Below, piece by piece: positions 47,169 to 58,260 of a stretch of DNA of 64,000 nucleotides. This DNA comes from Oxytricha trifallax (lineage: Eukaryota > Ciliophora > Spirotrichea > Sporadotrichida > Oxytrichidae). Within the stretch, counting starts at the first letter, position 1; every line of letters starts with the position of its first letter. The translations under genes and the position numbers were made by a program. The stretch is from NCBI GenBank assembly GCA_000711775.1, contig ARYC01000083.1, positions 82,721 to 146,720 on the forward strand, written 5' to 3'. Under the pieces are notes generated by a model, which ran no database searches, was not told where the DNA came from, and worked only from the letters and a program-made list of their open reading frames with translations.

Positions 47169-47712
47169 AAGACTATTCAAATGGCATTGGCCTTGTATTT
47201 TATCTAAGATTAAAAGTAACATTACTTACTCTTTAAATAATCTTTAAGTTATTTATTAATTACATTCATAATTTTTGACAGGATTAAATGGGTGTCAAAT
47301 GTGTCAAAAAATTATATATTATTAGTTTTTTAATTAAAATGAATTAATATTTTTAAATCTAATCATTAATTAAATTAAATCTCGTCTTCCAATAAATCTA
47401 CCTGTCAAATGTGTCAAAAGTGTCAAATCCCTCTATAATACACGGGAGAATTTATGATTTCGGGTGTCAAATGTGTCAAAACTTTTCTGCTCATCTCAGT
47501 TACATGAAATCGGTGGTTACAGTAGCCGGGACACTTACAAACTTAACGGTAACTGGCATGAATCAAATTTGATCAACAGACCTCTGTATTTAGTGACAGT
47601 TATATATATTAACGATCTGTGCTATTTATTTATTTTTCAATTTTCCCAATTCAATTCTATTTTAACAATATGTAAATTTAATTGATATTTAATGAATATT
47701 AGGTGATTTAAT

Positions 47713-49151
47713 TCAAACGAATTTTATTTTCTTGTCTTTGTTATATCTCTGGAATTACTCTCTTAAGTGGCACAAGTATGTCATCCAATTTTTACCTTGG
47801 ATAGGAGGGAGCACTGATGATTATCATCTCTACTATATTTTTTATTTCCTTGCATACTATTTCTTACTTGATATGCTTCTAAGCTTAACTGATTGATTAT
47901 TTTTCATACTTTGTACCAAAGTAGGCCATAATTTCCAAATCACTCTCTAATATAATACCTCCGATTGCCCATAGATCCCACGAAACAGAGCCATTAATCA
48001 ATTTCTTTCTGATTGGGAAATATCCAGTTGTCCCAAGATCCTTTGCTAAGGTTACAATCTCTTATCTTAATGCTCTATTGAAATATATAACAACTACTTC
48101 TAAAGGCAGAGGTTTATTATTACATTTTCAGGCTTCAATCTCTATGAACATATCCAAGTTCATGCATTTCCTTTATACCCTATATCATATCAGATAGTAT
48201 ATCATTCAAATCATATGGGTATCTTTTATGATTCAGATAATCTCTCAAAGTCATTTCATATTTCTTAAGCCATAATGCGAAATATCCATAGCTTAAAATG
48301 ACAACATTTAGCTTAAGCAAGTTCTTGCAATCTTTTCTATAAGCCTTTCTAAGAATCATGTATATGTTAGCAAACTCATTTTGGAACTGCTCATTTTTAA
48401 GTAGATAGCTGTAAGGATACACCTTGTGTGCATAATCATCAATTACAATAAGTTTTGGTTTTGCAAGAACGCTAATTTGCAAATAGTTATCAATACAACA
48501 GCTAATATCAATTGTATTTAATGCAGGTATGTTCAGAGCTTTGGCTTAGAAGCATGCTAGTGTTGCCTACCGGTTGATTCATCAATATATGCAGCTTCTA
48601 TCTCTTGAGTCTCTCCTGTTAATCTCATTATGACTCAATAGCACTTGACTTTCTCTTGGCAGGTATAAGCTTTTAAGTTTCTTTATCTTGAATCAAGAAC
48701 TCTCTTAAGTTTTTCTTTTGCATACGCTTCTTCACTTTTTCTGAATGGGCATAGGTCTTCATACAAGTTGTGCATTAATACCTGCCATAGACTTTATCAT
48801 TCTTAAAATAGATCTTAGCTCTACCAGAGTGTATTTCTTTGATGTGCCTCTTCAAACTTTTATTAGTTGAGAAGAAATTTTAGCATTCATTACATTAAAA
48901 TGCTTTAACATTTTCTACTGGGAGCTGTTCTTTAACTCCTCAACATCTTCGATTAGCGTTTAAATATCCATCTCTACTCTCTGCTTCCTGATATTTATTT
49001 CTAGAACAAACACCTCTGATACAAACTCAAGAGCTTTAAGCTCTGGCTCCTTTTCGATGTAGATGATCTCTGATTTCTTAGTTAAGCCAAAGTTTAGCTA
49101 AGATTATCAACTGCCAAGAGAGACTGCTTTGCGATTTAAGTTAGCCGCCAT
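47713..49151 (-). pseudogene. T4 57-kDa zinc-finger/kinase ORF, frameshifted
   Basis: ATG 49151 (MAANLNRKAVSLGS). Finger 1 intact: CNECQNFFSTNKSLKRHIKE-Ile-His; second finger partly kept (CTTCMKTYAHSEKVKK). Kinase-like segment: KAKPKLIVIDDYAHKVYPYS reading (as KLIVIDDYAHKVYPYSYLL), FANIYMILRKAY, catalytic loop GYVHRD followed by a 1-base deletion that destroys LKP. Stop TGA 47715-47713. The Rep-like element sits just downstream of its 3' end. Confidence 0.75.
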
Positions 49152-49716
49152 GTTTAAATGCAAATTTAAATATCTATTATTAATAAGTAAAAACCTCACT
49201 GGCTATACTAACTTTGTAAAGGAGCTGGCACTGCAACAACAATGGTTGATACTTAGGTGTTAGACATCATATTTATACTTAGTTTATAACTATAAATTTT
49301 CTAATTTTATGCTTAATATTTTTAATTTTGGTACCAACTGAGAATAAATTCTGGTTGGTACTGGTACCAATTAGGTTTTGAACCATTTTGGAACTTTTCC
49401 ATTAAAACCTCATTAGTTTAAAACTAAGTACTAATTAAGTTTTGGTACAATTAATTTGGCACCAATTAACATTAAACGGAATTAGAACAAGTACTAATTA
49501 AATATATCAAATTTTGTAGTAATTTAATGGAACTTAATTGATAAAAAAAGGAGCTCCATCTCTAAAGTTTGTACAGCTTCTGCCAGCTTTCTCCACGTAT
49601 CCTTATCACGTTGACCTCCTATAAGGTACCCATATTTAATACTAAGATTTTTAACAGTAAGATCCAGAACTCTATATATTAAAATTTGAAATTCAATAAC
49701 AAGAGTAAGAACAAGG

Positions 49717-52152
49717 ATGGAATCTATAAGTACTGCAATTAAGAGGGTTGAAGCTTAAGAAATGATCTCAAGATTTAGAAGCTAGGAGGATCTCTCCAGA
49801 TACCTTACTCAACATGGTAAACATGTTACATATACTTAATCATATACTATAGTGGGTTTATTCCTTCCAACGATGGAAGGAACTAAAATTTCCTTCTTAA
49901 AAGCTATACTTTGTGATGAGAAGAAAGCCTTCAAAAACAATGAAATTAAGTTGATAGAAATACCAAACTACCCAGAGATTTTAAGTCAATAGTCTCTACG
50001 AGGGTGAGATGAAAGATGAAGAATTGGTAGTTTATCTTCCTACCAAGAAACAACTCTTTAACAAACTTCCAGAAAGGAGCTTCTTCTTTGGTGATCTTGG
50101 CACTTTAAGAGAGAGTTATCTCAGAGAGATCATTGAAGAAGCTCACAAGAAACGCTACTCTATTTCTCCAGAAGATTAAAAGAAGCAAGGCATACTTATA
50201 AGCGAGGCTTGGCTTGAAGAGCTAAAGAAGCATCCTTGCCTCTCAAGTAAGCTTTCATTGATAATTTTTTAGGGAAATCTGGAACTAGTATATTCCTAAT
50301 AAAAGAGCCTGCTAAGGTTCACAGAGAGAGAAAGTCATGGACTAATAGACTATTCATTAAGTGAGCAATAGACTTTATAAATAAGCTTAAAAGCCAGAAG
50401 AAGTGAACATAGGTGCAGGAACTGGTACTAAGAGAAGAAATATGGGCCCAAGCAAGACATAAGAAGAGGAGAAGAAAGAGAAGCCAAACCCATTTATGGG
50501 ATACCCCCCCCCACATACTTGGAATCTTTTTTAATTCCAGGACTTTGAAATTAATACCTGGAATTCTAGAATTATAAAGGATTAAAACTGGAATTCCAGA
50601 AATGAATCTGGAACCAAAATCTTTTTTAATAAAATAGAATTATTTCAAATAAAAAATATATTTAAATATTTATACATCATATTATTTAAAAATTAATTTA
50701 AAAAGAAAAAATAAAACATTTCTTTTACCATTTATATTTAAATTTATATTTAATTGTAAGATGATTATAACTTTACAACGATTACTATTGTATAAATACA
50801 TTCGAAATTAATAAAACATAATTAATTAAATTAATATATAATCTAAATCGTGGTATTTAAAGTCGACGGGTAATCATGACATATAATAGAAAAAATATTT
50901 TTGTCAAAGCCACTGCCATGTATATGCCTTGAGAATCTATAAGTTATATCATGATAAATTGAGGATAAGCTGTAAACTTCTTAAATTAAAAACTATGTTT
51001 AACAAAAAATTAATCCTTTAAGGTTTCATCTTATGATGGAGATAGATAAATGCCATGTAATAGTTTTAAATAATAATATTAATTTTAAAACAAAAAGCTA
51101 AAATTCTTCATCTTCACTATTTTTATATGAAAAGTTGCTATTTTAGTTTCATTTTAGCATTAGGAGTAAGAGTATAAGTTTAAGTTATTTAAAAATTATG
51201 AAACCTTTTTATAAATAATGAAAACTTACTTAAATTCTGATTCAAAGTTTTTATACATGAGCCTTTTGGATATAGCCTGATTGTATTTCTTTAGTATAGA
51301 ATCAGACTATGTACTGATAAGATTTTAATTTTTAATAATAAAGTAAGTATAATTTATTTATAATAAAGAAGACTTTATGAGAATGGATTCTAAAGCTTTT
51401 CATATGTTGAAAATTATGATTAATGCAAGTATAATTTTGCTTTATATTTACATTACTATATAGTTAAAGAATGATTATGGTCGGAGCCAAAAGTCAGGCT
51501 AGAGGATTTTTTAGCCAGGAGTCAGGCAGTTTTTTATAATAGGAATGTTAATATATGTAAGTCTTCTTATTTACCCCAAATATTAATGAAAATTGCATTC
51601 TTTATCAATAAGAATTATAGGAACCACTACTGACCTATAGTTTTCAGGTTCATTAACCCAGCTTCTTATGATAAATTAAGATTCCTTATTATTTGGCATG
51701 ATTATATTTAAAATTATTTATATTGCATGGTAATTATTAAAACCGGATTTAAAAATTTTAAATTAGTATTTACTCGATATAAGTTATAATTTTACTCACT
51801 CCGAGAAGATTCATTTTTGTACATAATTATTTAATTTAAAAACTTATAATATTTAATATTTTTTCTCATTAAAAAATAACTTTTGGGTTATTTATTTCAT
51901 ACAAAGAGCAATAAATGAAATTTTTGTAATTTTACTTTAATATAAAAAATACAAAATACAATGTCATATTTTTTTATTTATAACATATTCTAACATAAAT
52001 ATAATATTAAGAGAAATTCCAGATCTAAAATGGAATTACAGTTGTAATTCTGGAATTCCAGAATGAATATTGAAAAATTTTCTCGTGCCTGGAATTAAAA
52101 AAATTCCAGGCACATAGGGGGTATCCCATTTATGGACCAATTTAATATGTGA
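49717..52152 (+). pseudogene. T4 22-kDa ORF, interrupted by a 1.6-kb element
   Basis: ATG 49717 (MESISTAIKRVEAQEMISRF). Conserved SFLKAILCDEKKAFKNNEIK and LPERSFFFGDLGTLRESYL. A frame slip occurs near 49,980 (EIL-Ser-Gln... instead of EISVTNLYE). The 1,626-bp element at 50,500-52,125 is inserted near the C-terminal tail (after EKPNPFM), and the normal end (FNM, TGA 52150-52152) follows it. Confidence 0.75.
50500..52125. mobile_element. 1,626-bp element with GATACCCCC ends and 10-bp target duplication
   Basis: Target duplication CCATTTATGG at 50,490-50,499 and 52,126-52,135. Terminal inverted repeat GATACCCCC, then inverted CACATA and multiple GGAATTCCAG-type palindromes near both ends. The interior is very AT-rich with no recognised gene, so it is probably non-autonomous. 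A 9-10-bp duplication is typical of Mutator-like elements (inference). Confidence 0.75.
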
Positions 52153-52158
52153 ATATAT

Positions 52159-53221
52159 TCATTCGTTTAAATCTAAAACTTATTTCTAAACATTCATTCT
52201 TGCCTCTCTCACACAAATTGTTGTCTTATCTATACTCACTCTCTTAAAGCTGCTTTGAATTTAGTCTACTGTATCGATGGGCAAGTCATGCATAAGATGA
52301 TACAGAAGCAGCTTCTAATAATTAGTCTTGATTTAACTCCAGTAGAATTCAATTCCATTAAATTATGGGCTATAAGGAATGTTGTATACTGGAGTTATGT
52401 TTAGTTCTTCATAGGCTTTCTTAGACTCCTCAGTTTTATGAACTGAAAGGTTAACAGCAAACAGAATGATCTCTTAATCGTTGTATTTATCTCTGAGCTT
52501 ATGTAAGAGCTCAATATACTGCTCTCGCCTAATAGAGCGAGGATGAATGACATAAGTTTCTAGACCTGAATCTTCATTAATACCAGCTATAATTGCGTGA
52601 GTGACAGCCTATATTTTTTAGTCATATACTTCTATATTATCGTACTTTTTTTACCAGGACTTATTAATAAAGGTGTTGAATGTAAACACTGCTTCATCAG
52701 CATGTATGGACTTGAAGTTATTTGTTATAGCTCGTTGCATTTAATCATATATAAAGTTTATATTATTACTATAAAATGGCACTTTAAAATCAATTACTCT
52801 CTTCACTCTGTTGACAGTCTTGAAAGTAATACCATTTCTTTTATAAAAGTTGGCTATAGTTTAAAAAGAGATACACATGTTACGAAACTTCCGATGAAAC
52901 ATCACTGCTCGCTATTCTAGTGGAAAGTGTGCATAATACTTTAAAGTCTTTCGAGTCGCAGAGGTAGTCAATATGGTGCTGTGTGAACTTTTATTTCTTT
53001 TTGCAGAATGCTTTCAATGAATTATAATGCTAAACAGCCAACAAGCAATGATACCTAACTATTGAGGCACTCTTGCACTAGAGCTTTGCTATAGCTGAAT
53101 AATTCGTTATTGGTTTGACTAAGTCTATATTAATGCTTGTCCCATACCTAGGCTTAAGAAGTAAATCTAAATATTACTCATCATAAATAGACCCTAATTT
53201 TCGCTAATTTCTATTTCTCAT
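52159..53221 (-). pseudogene. T4 transposase, inactivated
   Basis: ATG 53221 (MRNRNQRKLGSIYDEQYLDL). First catalytic Asp kept (IHADEAVFTF). The second Asp is changed to Val (LFAVNLSVHKT); the third region VYNIPYSPQFNGIEFYW-like is nearly intact. Frameshift near 52,945. Dead by the catalytic change; ends at TGA 52161-52159. Confidence 0.82.
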
Positions 53222-53326
53222 TTTGCAAATTGGCCTAATTTCTCTACTAACCCCAATAAAACCCAAACAATACCCTATAAATCAAAGCACTTATAAACCT
53301 CATTAAGGGGTTTTTGGGTTTTGAAT

Positions 53327-53469
53327 TTGCAGAAATTTTTCTGACTTTTACTTAGTGATCGTAGCAACATAACTACTTAAAATTTTTAGTCATAAGTAAA
53401 CTGCAAAATCTCATATGTAATGTATTTGCTCTTTATTTAAGGCATAATTTATGATTGGAAATTTTCCAT
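53327..53469 (-). CDS. LRR family gene L6, N-terminal fragment
   Basis: ATG 53469 (MENFQSQIMPQIKSKYITYE), then VVMLLRSLSKSQKNFC, closely similar to L1 (MENFQSWFMPQLKSKYI). The fragment is cut at 53,326 by the target duplication of T4. The remainder of the gene is expected beyond T4 at about 44,290-44,770. The germline copy could be rejoined only if T4 is excised precisely. Confidence 0.7.
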
Positions 53470-53686
53470 TCGATGGATTTATTATATTATGAATTTCTTT
53501 AAAATTTTAGATTTATTAAATTACTATATATTTTATTTTTACCATATGTCTTTTAAGATTATCTTCATTAATAAACCATTAATTTAATGAAATTTGTTGA
53601 ATATATCAATATTACAAACTAAATAACTTAGAACCTTGTTATTTGTTAATCTATCATTAATATTAAAACTTGTATCCCAGTTTCTT

Positions 53687-56390
53687 TCATATCTACAATC
53701 TATGGCTGTAAAACAGAAAATTATTCCCATTTAGATCAAGTGAGCTCATTTTCTTACAATAGACTATTATATTTTCTAAGTAAGGTCCTGCATCATCATA
53801 AAGCATATTATAGCTTAAGTCAAGTTTTTCTAATTTATTTTGAGGCATATTTTCGTAATGCTCACTTAAAGCTTTAATATTTAGGGTAATTAATATTTTT
53901 AAATATATTTCCTAATACAGTTATTAAAGATAATATATTAGCTAGAGCGCCTTCAGAAGTTAATTAATTTAGGGATAAAGTTAATATTTTCAAGTGCCAA
54001 GCAAAGGCCACAGCAAACTTTTTAATTGTCTCATCAGATATTTTACAAGAACTTAAATTAAAAACTTGAAGTTTTGACATTGTAAACTCTTTTAGAAATA
54101 TAAAACATTTTTATAATACTATTATTATTTTTAGCTATAGTATTAGCAACATTTTAGGTGGGGAGGAAGTTTCCTGGCCCAGTACAGTTTCCAGCCCCCT
54201 TCGGTAGTTTCCTGCCCCAACATTAATTTTCTATTTTTGGCAATAAAAATATTTTAAGCATATAAATTTCAATTTAAATCACCATTGCTATATTCGAAAC
54301 GACTTTTAGTAATATATAATTTCTAAGGTTTATTATTATTCTTAATCATATTAAATATTATAAAAAATGGGGGGAGAAAGTTTCCTGCACTCGAGGAAGT
54401 TCCCTGCACTTTTTTTTAATTAATGTAAAATATAATAAATTTTACTTAAATTCAAAAATTTTTATATTTTAAGGACTTATTAAATATTAATAGGATTTTG
54501 AGTATGATAGTAAGAGTAGTTCCTGGAGTTAAATTAGCAAATAACAAAACTAAGAACACTTATACACCTTAAATAATTAAGAATTATATATAGTGGATCT
54601 TTTCCAGCTTAATTATCTAAAAGTTCTTAGGACTACTGGTATTTAATGAAAAAAAGTGAGTGCTTGGATGGTGCTTAGAATTAATGCTAATAGAGAAATT
54701 AACTAAATGATTTATAAATTAAGTATAATTATAACAATAAAATATGTCCAGAAAGTTGGTTGATAGTTGTTAAGATGATTAATTTATAAAAAAATTAAAA
54801 ATTAAAAAAAGTGCAGGAAACTTCCCTAAAATTTTTTTTTATCATAAACCAGTGAATGAAACTTACTCCCCCCTAAAAAATGCTAAAATTATTGTTTTAT
54901 ATAAATAATTAATGTGATTTTCATTAAGATTTGAATTATTATCAAGTTAGAAATGATATTTATGTTGGATTATAAATAACTAAAAATCAGATTTGATGAT
55001 AAAGATTCTTGAAAATTTATAAATATTATATATTTCTAGTATTGTGCCTGAAACTACCTTTTTTAAGAGTGGAAACTTCCCCCCTTAGGTGCATTTAAAA
55101 TTTGAGGGAGGAAACTTCCTCCCTCAAATTTTTAGATAGATTTGGATTTTTAAATTAGCTCCAATTAAGACTAAGATTTGTTAGTGTAAAATTATAGTTA
55201 AAGAATTCCTTAGCTTCAATGACTCCTCGCTCTGTTAAATTATTGTTAGAAATGTTCAAATGAGTTAATTTATTTTTTAACCCTACCAGATTAGGAATTA
55301 AATGCTTAAATTCTTAATTGCCAAACTTTTTTCCAGATATATTTAAATAGTTAAGGTTAATAAGGTTCTTAATTGAGTCTAATACTTCCTAAAAGTGAAA
55401 TATAAGAATTAAAATATTAATATTTATTAATTCTATAATAAATTATTATAAGAATAAAAATTTACAATAAGAATATCAATTAAATATTTTATCTGGGAGC
55501 ATATTTTCTAAAGTTAATCTTGAAATGTTAGAGCAATTTTTTATCAAATATGAGAGTTATTAAACATTTTTGAAATTAAGTTTTTATCTCTATAAAGTAA
55601 GTGCTTCTAAGTGTTATATGCTAAAATTCAAAAAGTTTTCTTTGAATTATTTTTTCATGTCTATGAATTCTTTAAAAAACTTATCATTTTAGTTTTAAGA
55701 TAATACTCTTTCATAGATTTTATAAAATCTAAAAATATAATTAATTGTGATGTTGGTGGCATCTAGAGTTTACTGATAAAATTATCCAATCACAAAATCC
55801 AATATTTCTTAATGATTTATGCTTAAAATAATCTCCTTTGTGATAATTTAATTTCTTTAGCTTATTTCACAAACTTTTCTAGTAAGCTCAACAAGAGGAT
55901 TTTGGTTTATTTTGGATTATTTATCAAAGTGAAAGTCTAGTGAGATTTTTACACTGGCAAATTAATACTTTTAATTTTCAAGAATTTAATATAAATAGAT
56001 TGCTTATTGTTGATCAAACTGAAGCAGTTACTATGTATTATTCAAAAATGCCTATACAACAAGGTTTAATTTAACACATTTGGAGATTTCATTGAATCTT
56101 TTCAATTTGATAAAGTTATTAAATTATGATTTTACTTCTTCTAAAGAAGCCACCTTCTCGTTGTGTTCAAATATGCATTACATTAATTTAGGTTATATAG
56201 TGAAAGTTCTCATTTCAAAAAGTTATTAGAATTCACTCTGAAATTTATGGAGAAATAATTAGGATTTTTTGCAAAGAGATCTAAGAAGCAAAGTCACTTC
56301 AAAGTTAAACTAGTAGGCATGCTTTAAAATCTCGATAGTAATATATTTACTTCTTAGTTAAGGGATGAACCAAGGTGGAAAATTCTCCAT
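53687..56390 (-). CDS. LRR family gene L7 (most complete family member)
   Basis: ATG 56390 (MENFPPWFIPQLRSKYITIE) to TGA 53689-53687. One frame open for about 300 codons: LLLRSLCKKSQLFLHKF, KCVKLNLVVQAFLNNTQQLL, VELTRKVCEISQRNQIITKE and NHQEILDFVIGQFYQQTLDA, then LEALTLQRQKLNFKN. An IES (55,398-55,487) is followed by LRRs: NLINLNYLNISGKKFGNQEF and LTHLNISNNNLTERGVIEA. A composite MITE insertion (54,159-55,116) separates these from KLQVFNLSSCKISDETIKKF and KLEKLDLSYNMLYDDAGPYL. A soluble LRR protein without visible signal peptide or TM; function unknown. Used here as the reference for L1-L8. Confidence 0.75.
54159..55116. repeat. composite G-tipped MITE: outer element with a nested 504-bp copy
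   Basis: The outer ends are GGTGGGGAGGAAGTTTCCTGG and a terminal palindrome GAGGGAGGAAACTTCCTCCC. Comparison with L2 (11,545-11,575) shows the insertion falls between ACATTTT and TTTTAGATAG. Nested inside is 54,370-54,873, with ends GGGGAGAAAGTTTCCTGCAC and TAAAAAATG duplicated at 54,361-54,369 and 54,874-54,882. Same family as 41,087-41,577. Confidence 0.7.
55398..55487 (-). other. 84-bp IES (pointer ATATTT) in L7
   Basis: AAATAT occurs at 55,398-55,403 and 55,482-55,487. The frame hits TGA inside. Removal joins CCA GAT AAA ATA TTT to CAC TTT TAG GAA GTA, giving PDKIFHFQEVLDSIKNLINL. It is at the same place as the L2 IES. Confidence 0.75.
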
Positions 56391-57887
56391 TTTAAATAGA
56401 TTGAGTTATTATTAATATTAGTATTAATATTTAAAGCTGAACAGAAATTAATAATGGGGTTTAATGCCATCAGAAAGATAGAATCAGCAATTTTACTTCG
56501 CCCTAAATATATTTATTAATAATATAATACTTAATTTATTTGAGCAATTATAAAATGACAGTAAATAATGAAAGACAGTAATGTAATTTTTATAAACGAT
56601 TATTTCAAATTCAAAATATTATATTTTTCCCTATTTCTTTTTTAAAAAGAGTTATTTTAATTTATTACAATTAATAAAATTTATTATCAAAATATATTTA
56701 AAAATTATTATTTTTTACAATAAAAATCTTCCTTTTATAGCTTAAATTTTAATAGGATATTTGACATTATTAAAATAAACAAAAATTATAAATATTATTG
56801 AAAGATACTATTAATTAATTTCTTAAATAATAATGAATTTTACATTATAAATTTTGAATCTTTCAGACTTACTATCTTTTGAATTGACTACAGATTTATA
56901 GATGAAATTATTATGGGTATATTTTGAATAGCAGCAATTTAAATCTTACATGTTATCAGATAGAATTTTAATTAACAGTGTTATTATATTTAATTTTAAC
57001 AGGACTTTAAGAGTGGAAATATATAAACTTTATAATTTAAAGTGAACTCCAGAACTCTTTTAAGAAAAGAGAATAGGAGAGAGAAGTTTTATTGTATATT
57101 CACTAAAAAAACAATTAAAAATAAGAGTAAATTCCATATTATTATTAAAATGCAAGGTGAGTAGAAGTTGAATATCATATCAATAAAAATATTGTTTCAA
57201 TAATTTCATTGTATTTTAAAAGGAATATTAAATTTTGAAGGGGAGTCTGAGCTCCGATTACATGTGGCCGATGTGCACACCAACATCAATGCTGACAAAC
57301 CTCTATGAGATATAGTCCCTGATATTGAACATGTTTGAATTATTTTTATCGATAGATTTCGTATATCCAGAATTAATTTTAATGCTAAAAACTAACTAAT
57401 TAAATTAAATTTTGAATAATTATAACTGAACTCAATAATAAATTGAGTAACTAATCAGATAGATCAAAAAATTAAATATGTAATTGCTATATTTATTTAT
57501 GGGAAAGTTTAGCTATATATTTTTATTATTTCCCTGTAACATGATAAATAATAATTTGTAAATTCTAAAAAACTCATTCTGAATGAAAAAAACAAAGCTA
57601 ATTAAGTATTTTAGGCATTTTAGGAATTAAAAATATATACAGATTACATTTTTAAACGAAAAAGATAGGTAAGATTTAAAGTTTTCCTTTAAAAATTATT
57701 ATATATTTTAAGGAAATAATTTAAAAAATATTCATATATTTTAAAATATATATATTTAAACGAAACTTTAAAGTAAAATATGACAAAATTTGTCAAATAA
57801 AAATATTCTAATCTTTCATTAAATTTTATGTTATTTTAAACTTGTCTTTATATATTAATATGCAGTTATTCACTAAATAAAATCGCT
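56391..57887. other. intergenic germline DNA between L7 and L8
   Basis: Homologous to 12,822-14,332. AT-rich, no coding block, one conserved GC-richer patch at 57,231-57,330. Confidence 0.6.
57231..57330. other. conserved GC-rich patch, duplicate of 13,705-13,810
   Basis: It shares GAAGGGGAGT, CCGATGTGCACAC, TGACAAAC and CCTGATATTGAA with the other copy. The intervening bases differ, and GGAGTCTGAGCTCC can form a small stem. Candidate structured RNA. Confidence 0.35.
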
Positions 57888-58121
57888 TCAAACCCTAAAT
57901 TCAACATTGACGTACTCACGAGGCTTCTTTCCCTTTTTTATATATCTCTTAAAACTGATAAATAAATTTCTTTCAAGATAGAATTTTTTCAAATTCTTAC
58001 AGTCCTTTAATATTTACATTAAAAATGGTTTTGCGTTGTCTTTTAGTTTATTGGTACCGAGATCTAATACTTCTAATTAATTTTGAGGCATTTTCTTAAA
58101 GTGTTCGCTTAAAGCTTCATT
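57888..58121 (-). CDS. LRR family gene L8, 3' end
   Basis: The C-terminal LRR block with stop TGA 57890-57888, homologous to the L3 end (14,333-14,550), including the CGTCAATGTTGAATTT region and LEVLDLGTNKLKDNAKPFL-like reading near 58,020-58,075. It is interrupted at 58,121 by T5; the gene continues at 63,004. Confidence 0.6.
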
Positions 58122-58260
58122 CAAAACCCCAAAACCCCTTAATGAGGTTTATAAGTGCTTTGATTTGTAGGGTATAGTTGGGGACTTATTGGGGTTAGTA
58201 GAGAAAACGCAGGTTTTTTGTGAATTAAATGAATATTTATTGATTATTAGTGAACTTAAT

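Larger units (their letters stand above)
45352..47670. mobile_element. 2,319-bp inverted-repeat element encoding an SF3-helicase (Rep-like) protein
   Basis: 441-bp arms (45,352-45,792 and 47,230-47,670) are essentially identical inverted copies ending TATTGTTAAAATAGAATTG. TGT flanks both sides (45,349-45,351; 47,671-47,673), a likely 3-bp duplication. The arms carry iterated TTTGACAC motifs. The single gene (45,873-47,168, +) is intact and visibly more GC-rich than its surroundings. Inserted just inside the left terminal repeat of T4, whose own genes are decayed, so it is younger than T4. It has no DDE transposase. The structure, a replication-type helicase between long inverted repeats, matches no TBE component and none of the other elements here. 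Confidence 0.88.
45246..53323. mobile_element. TBE transposon T4 (8,078 bp with two nested insertions)
   Basis: Left end AAAAACCCCAAAACCCC (first C changed), right end AAGGGGTTTTTGGGTTTTG. Target duplication AAT at 45,243-45,245 and 53,324-53,326. Without its two insertions (2,319 and 1,626 bp) the element is about 4.1 kb, the normal TBE size. Genes: 57-kDa (-) 47,713-49,151, 22-kDa (+) 49,717-52,152, transposase (-) 52,159-53,221, all damaged. It split the N-terminus of L6 from the rest of that gene. Confidence 0.9.

Noticed and set aside
52597-52920. Plus-strand 107-codon frame
   Set aside because: Antisense shadow of the T4 transposase.
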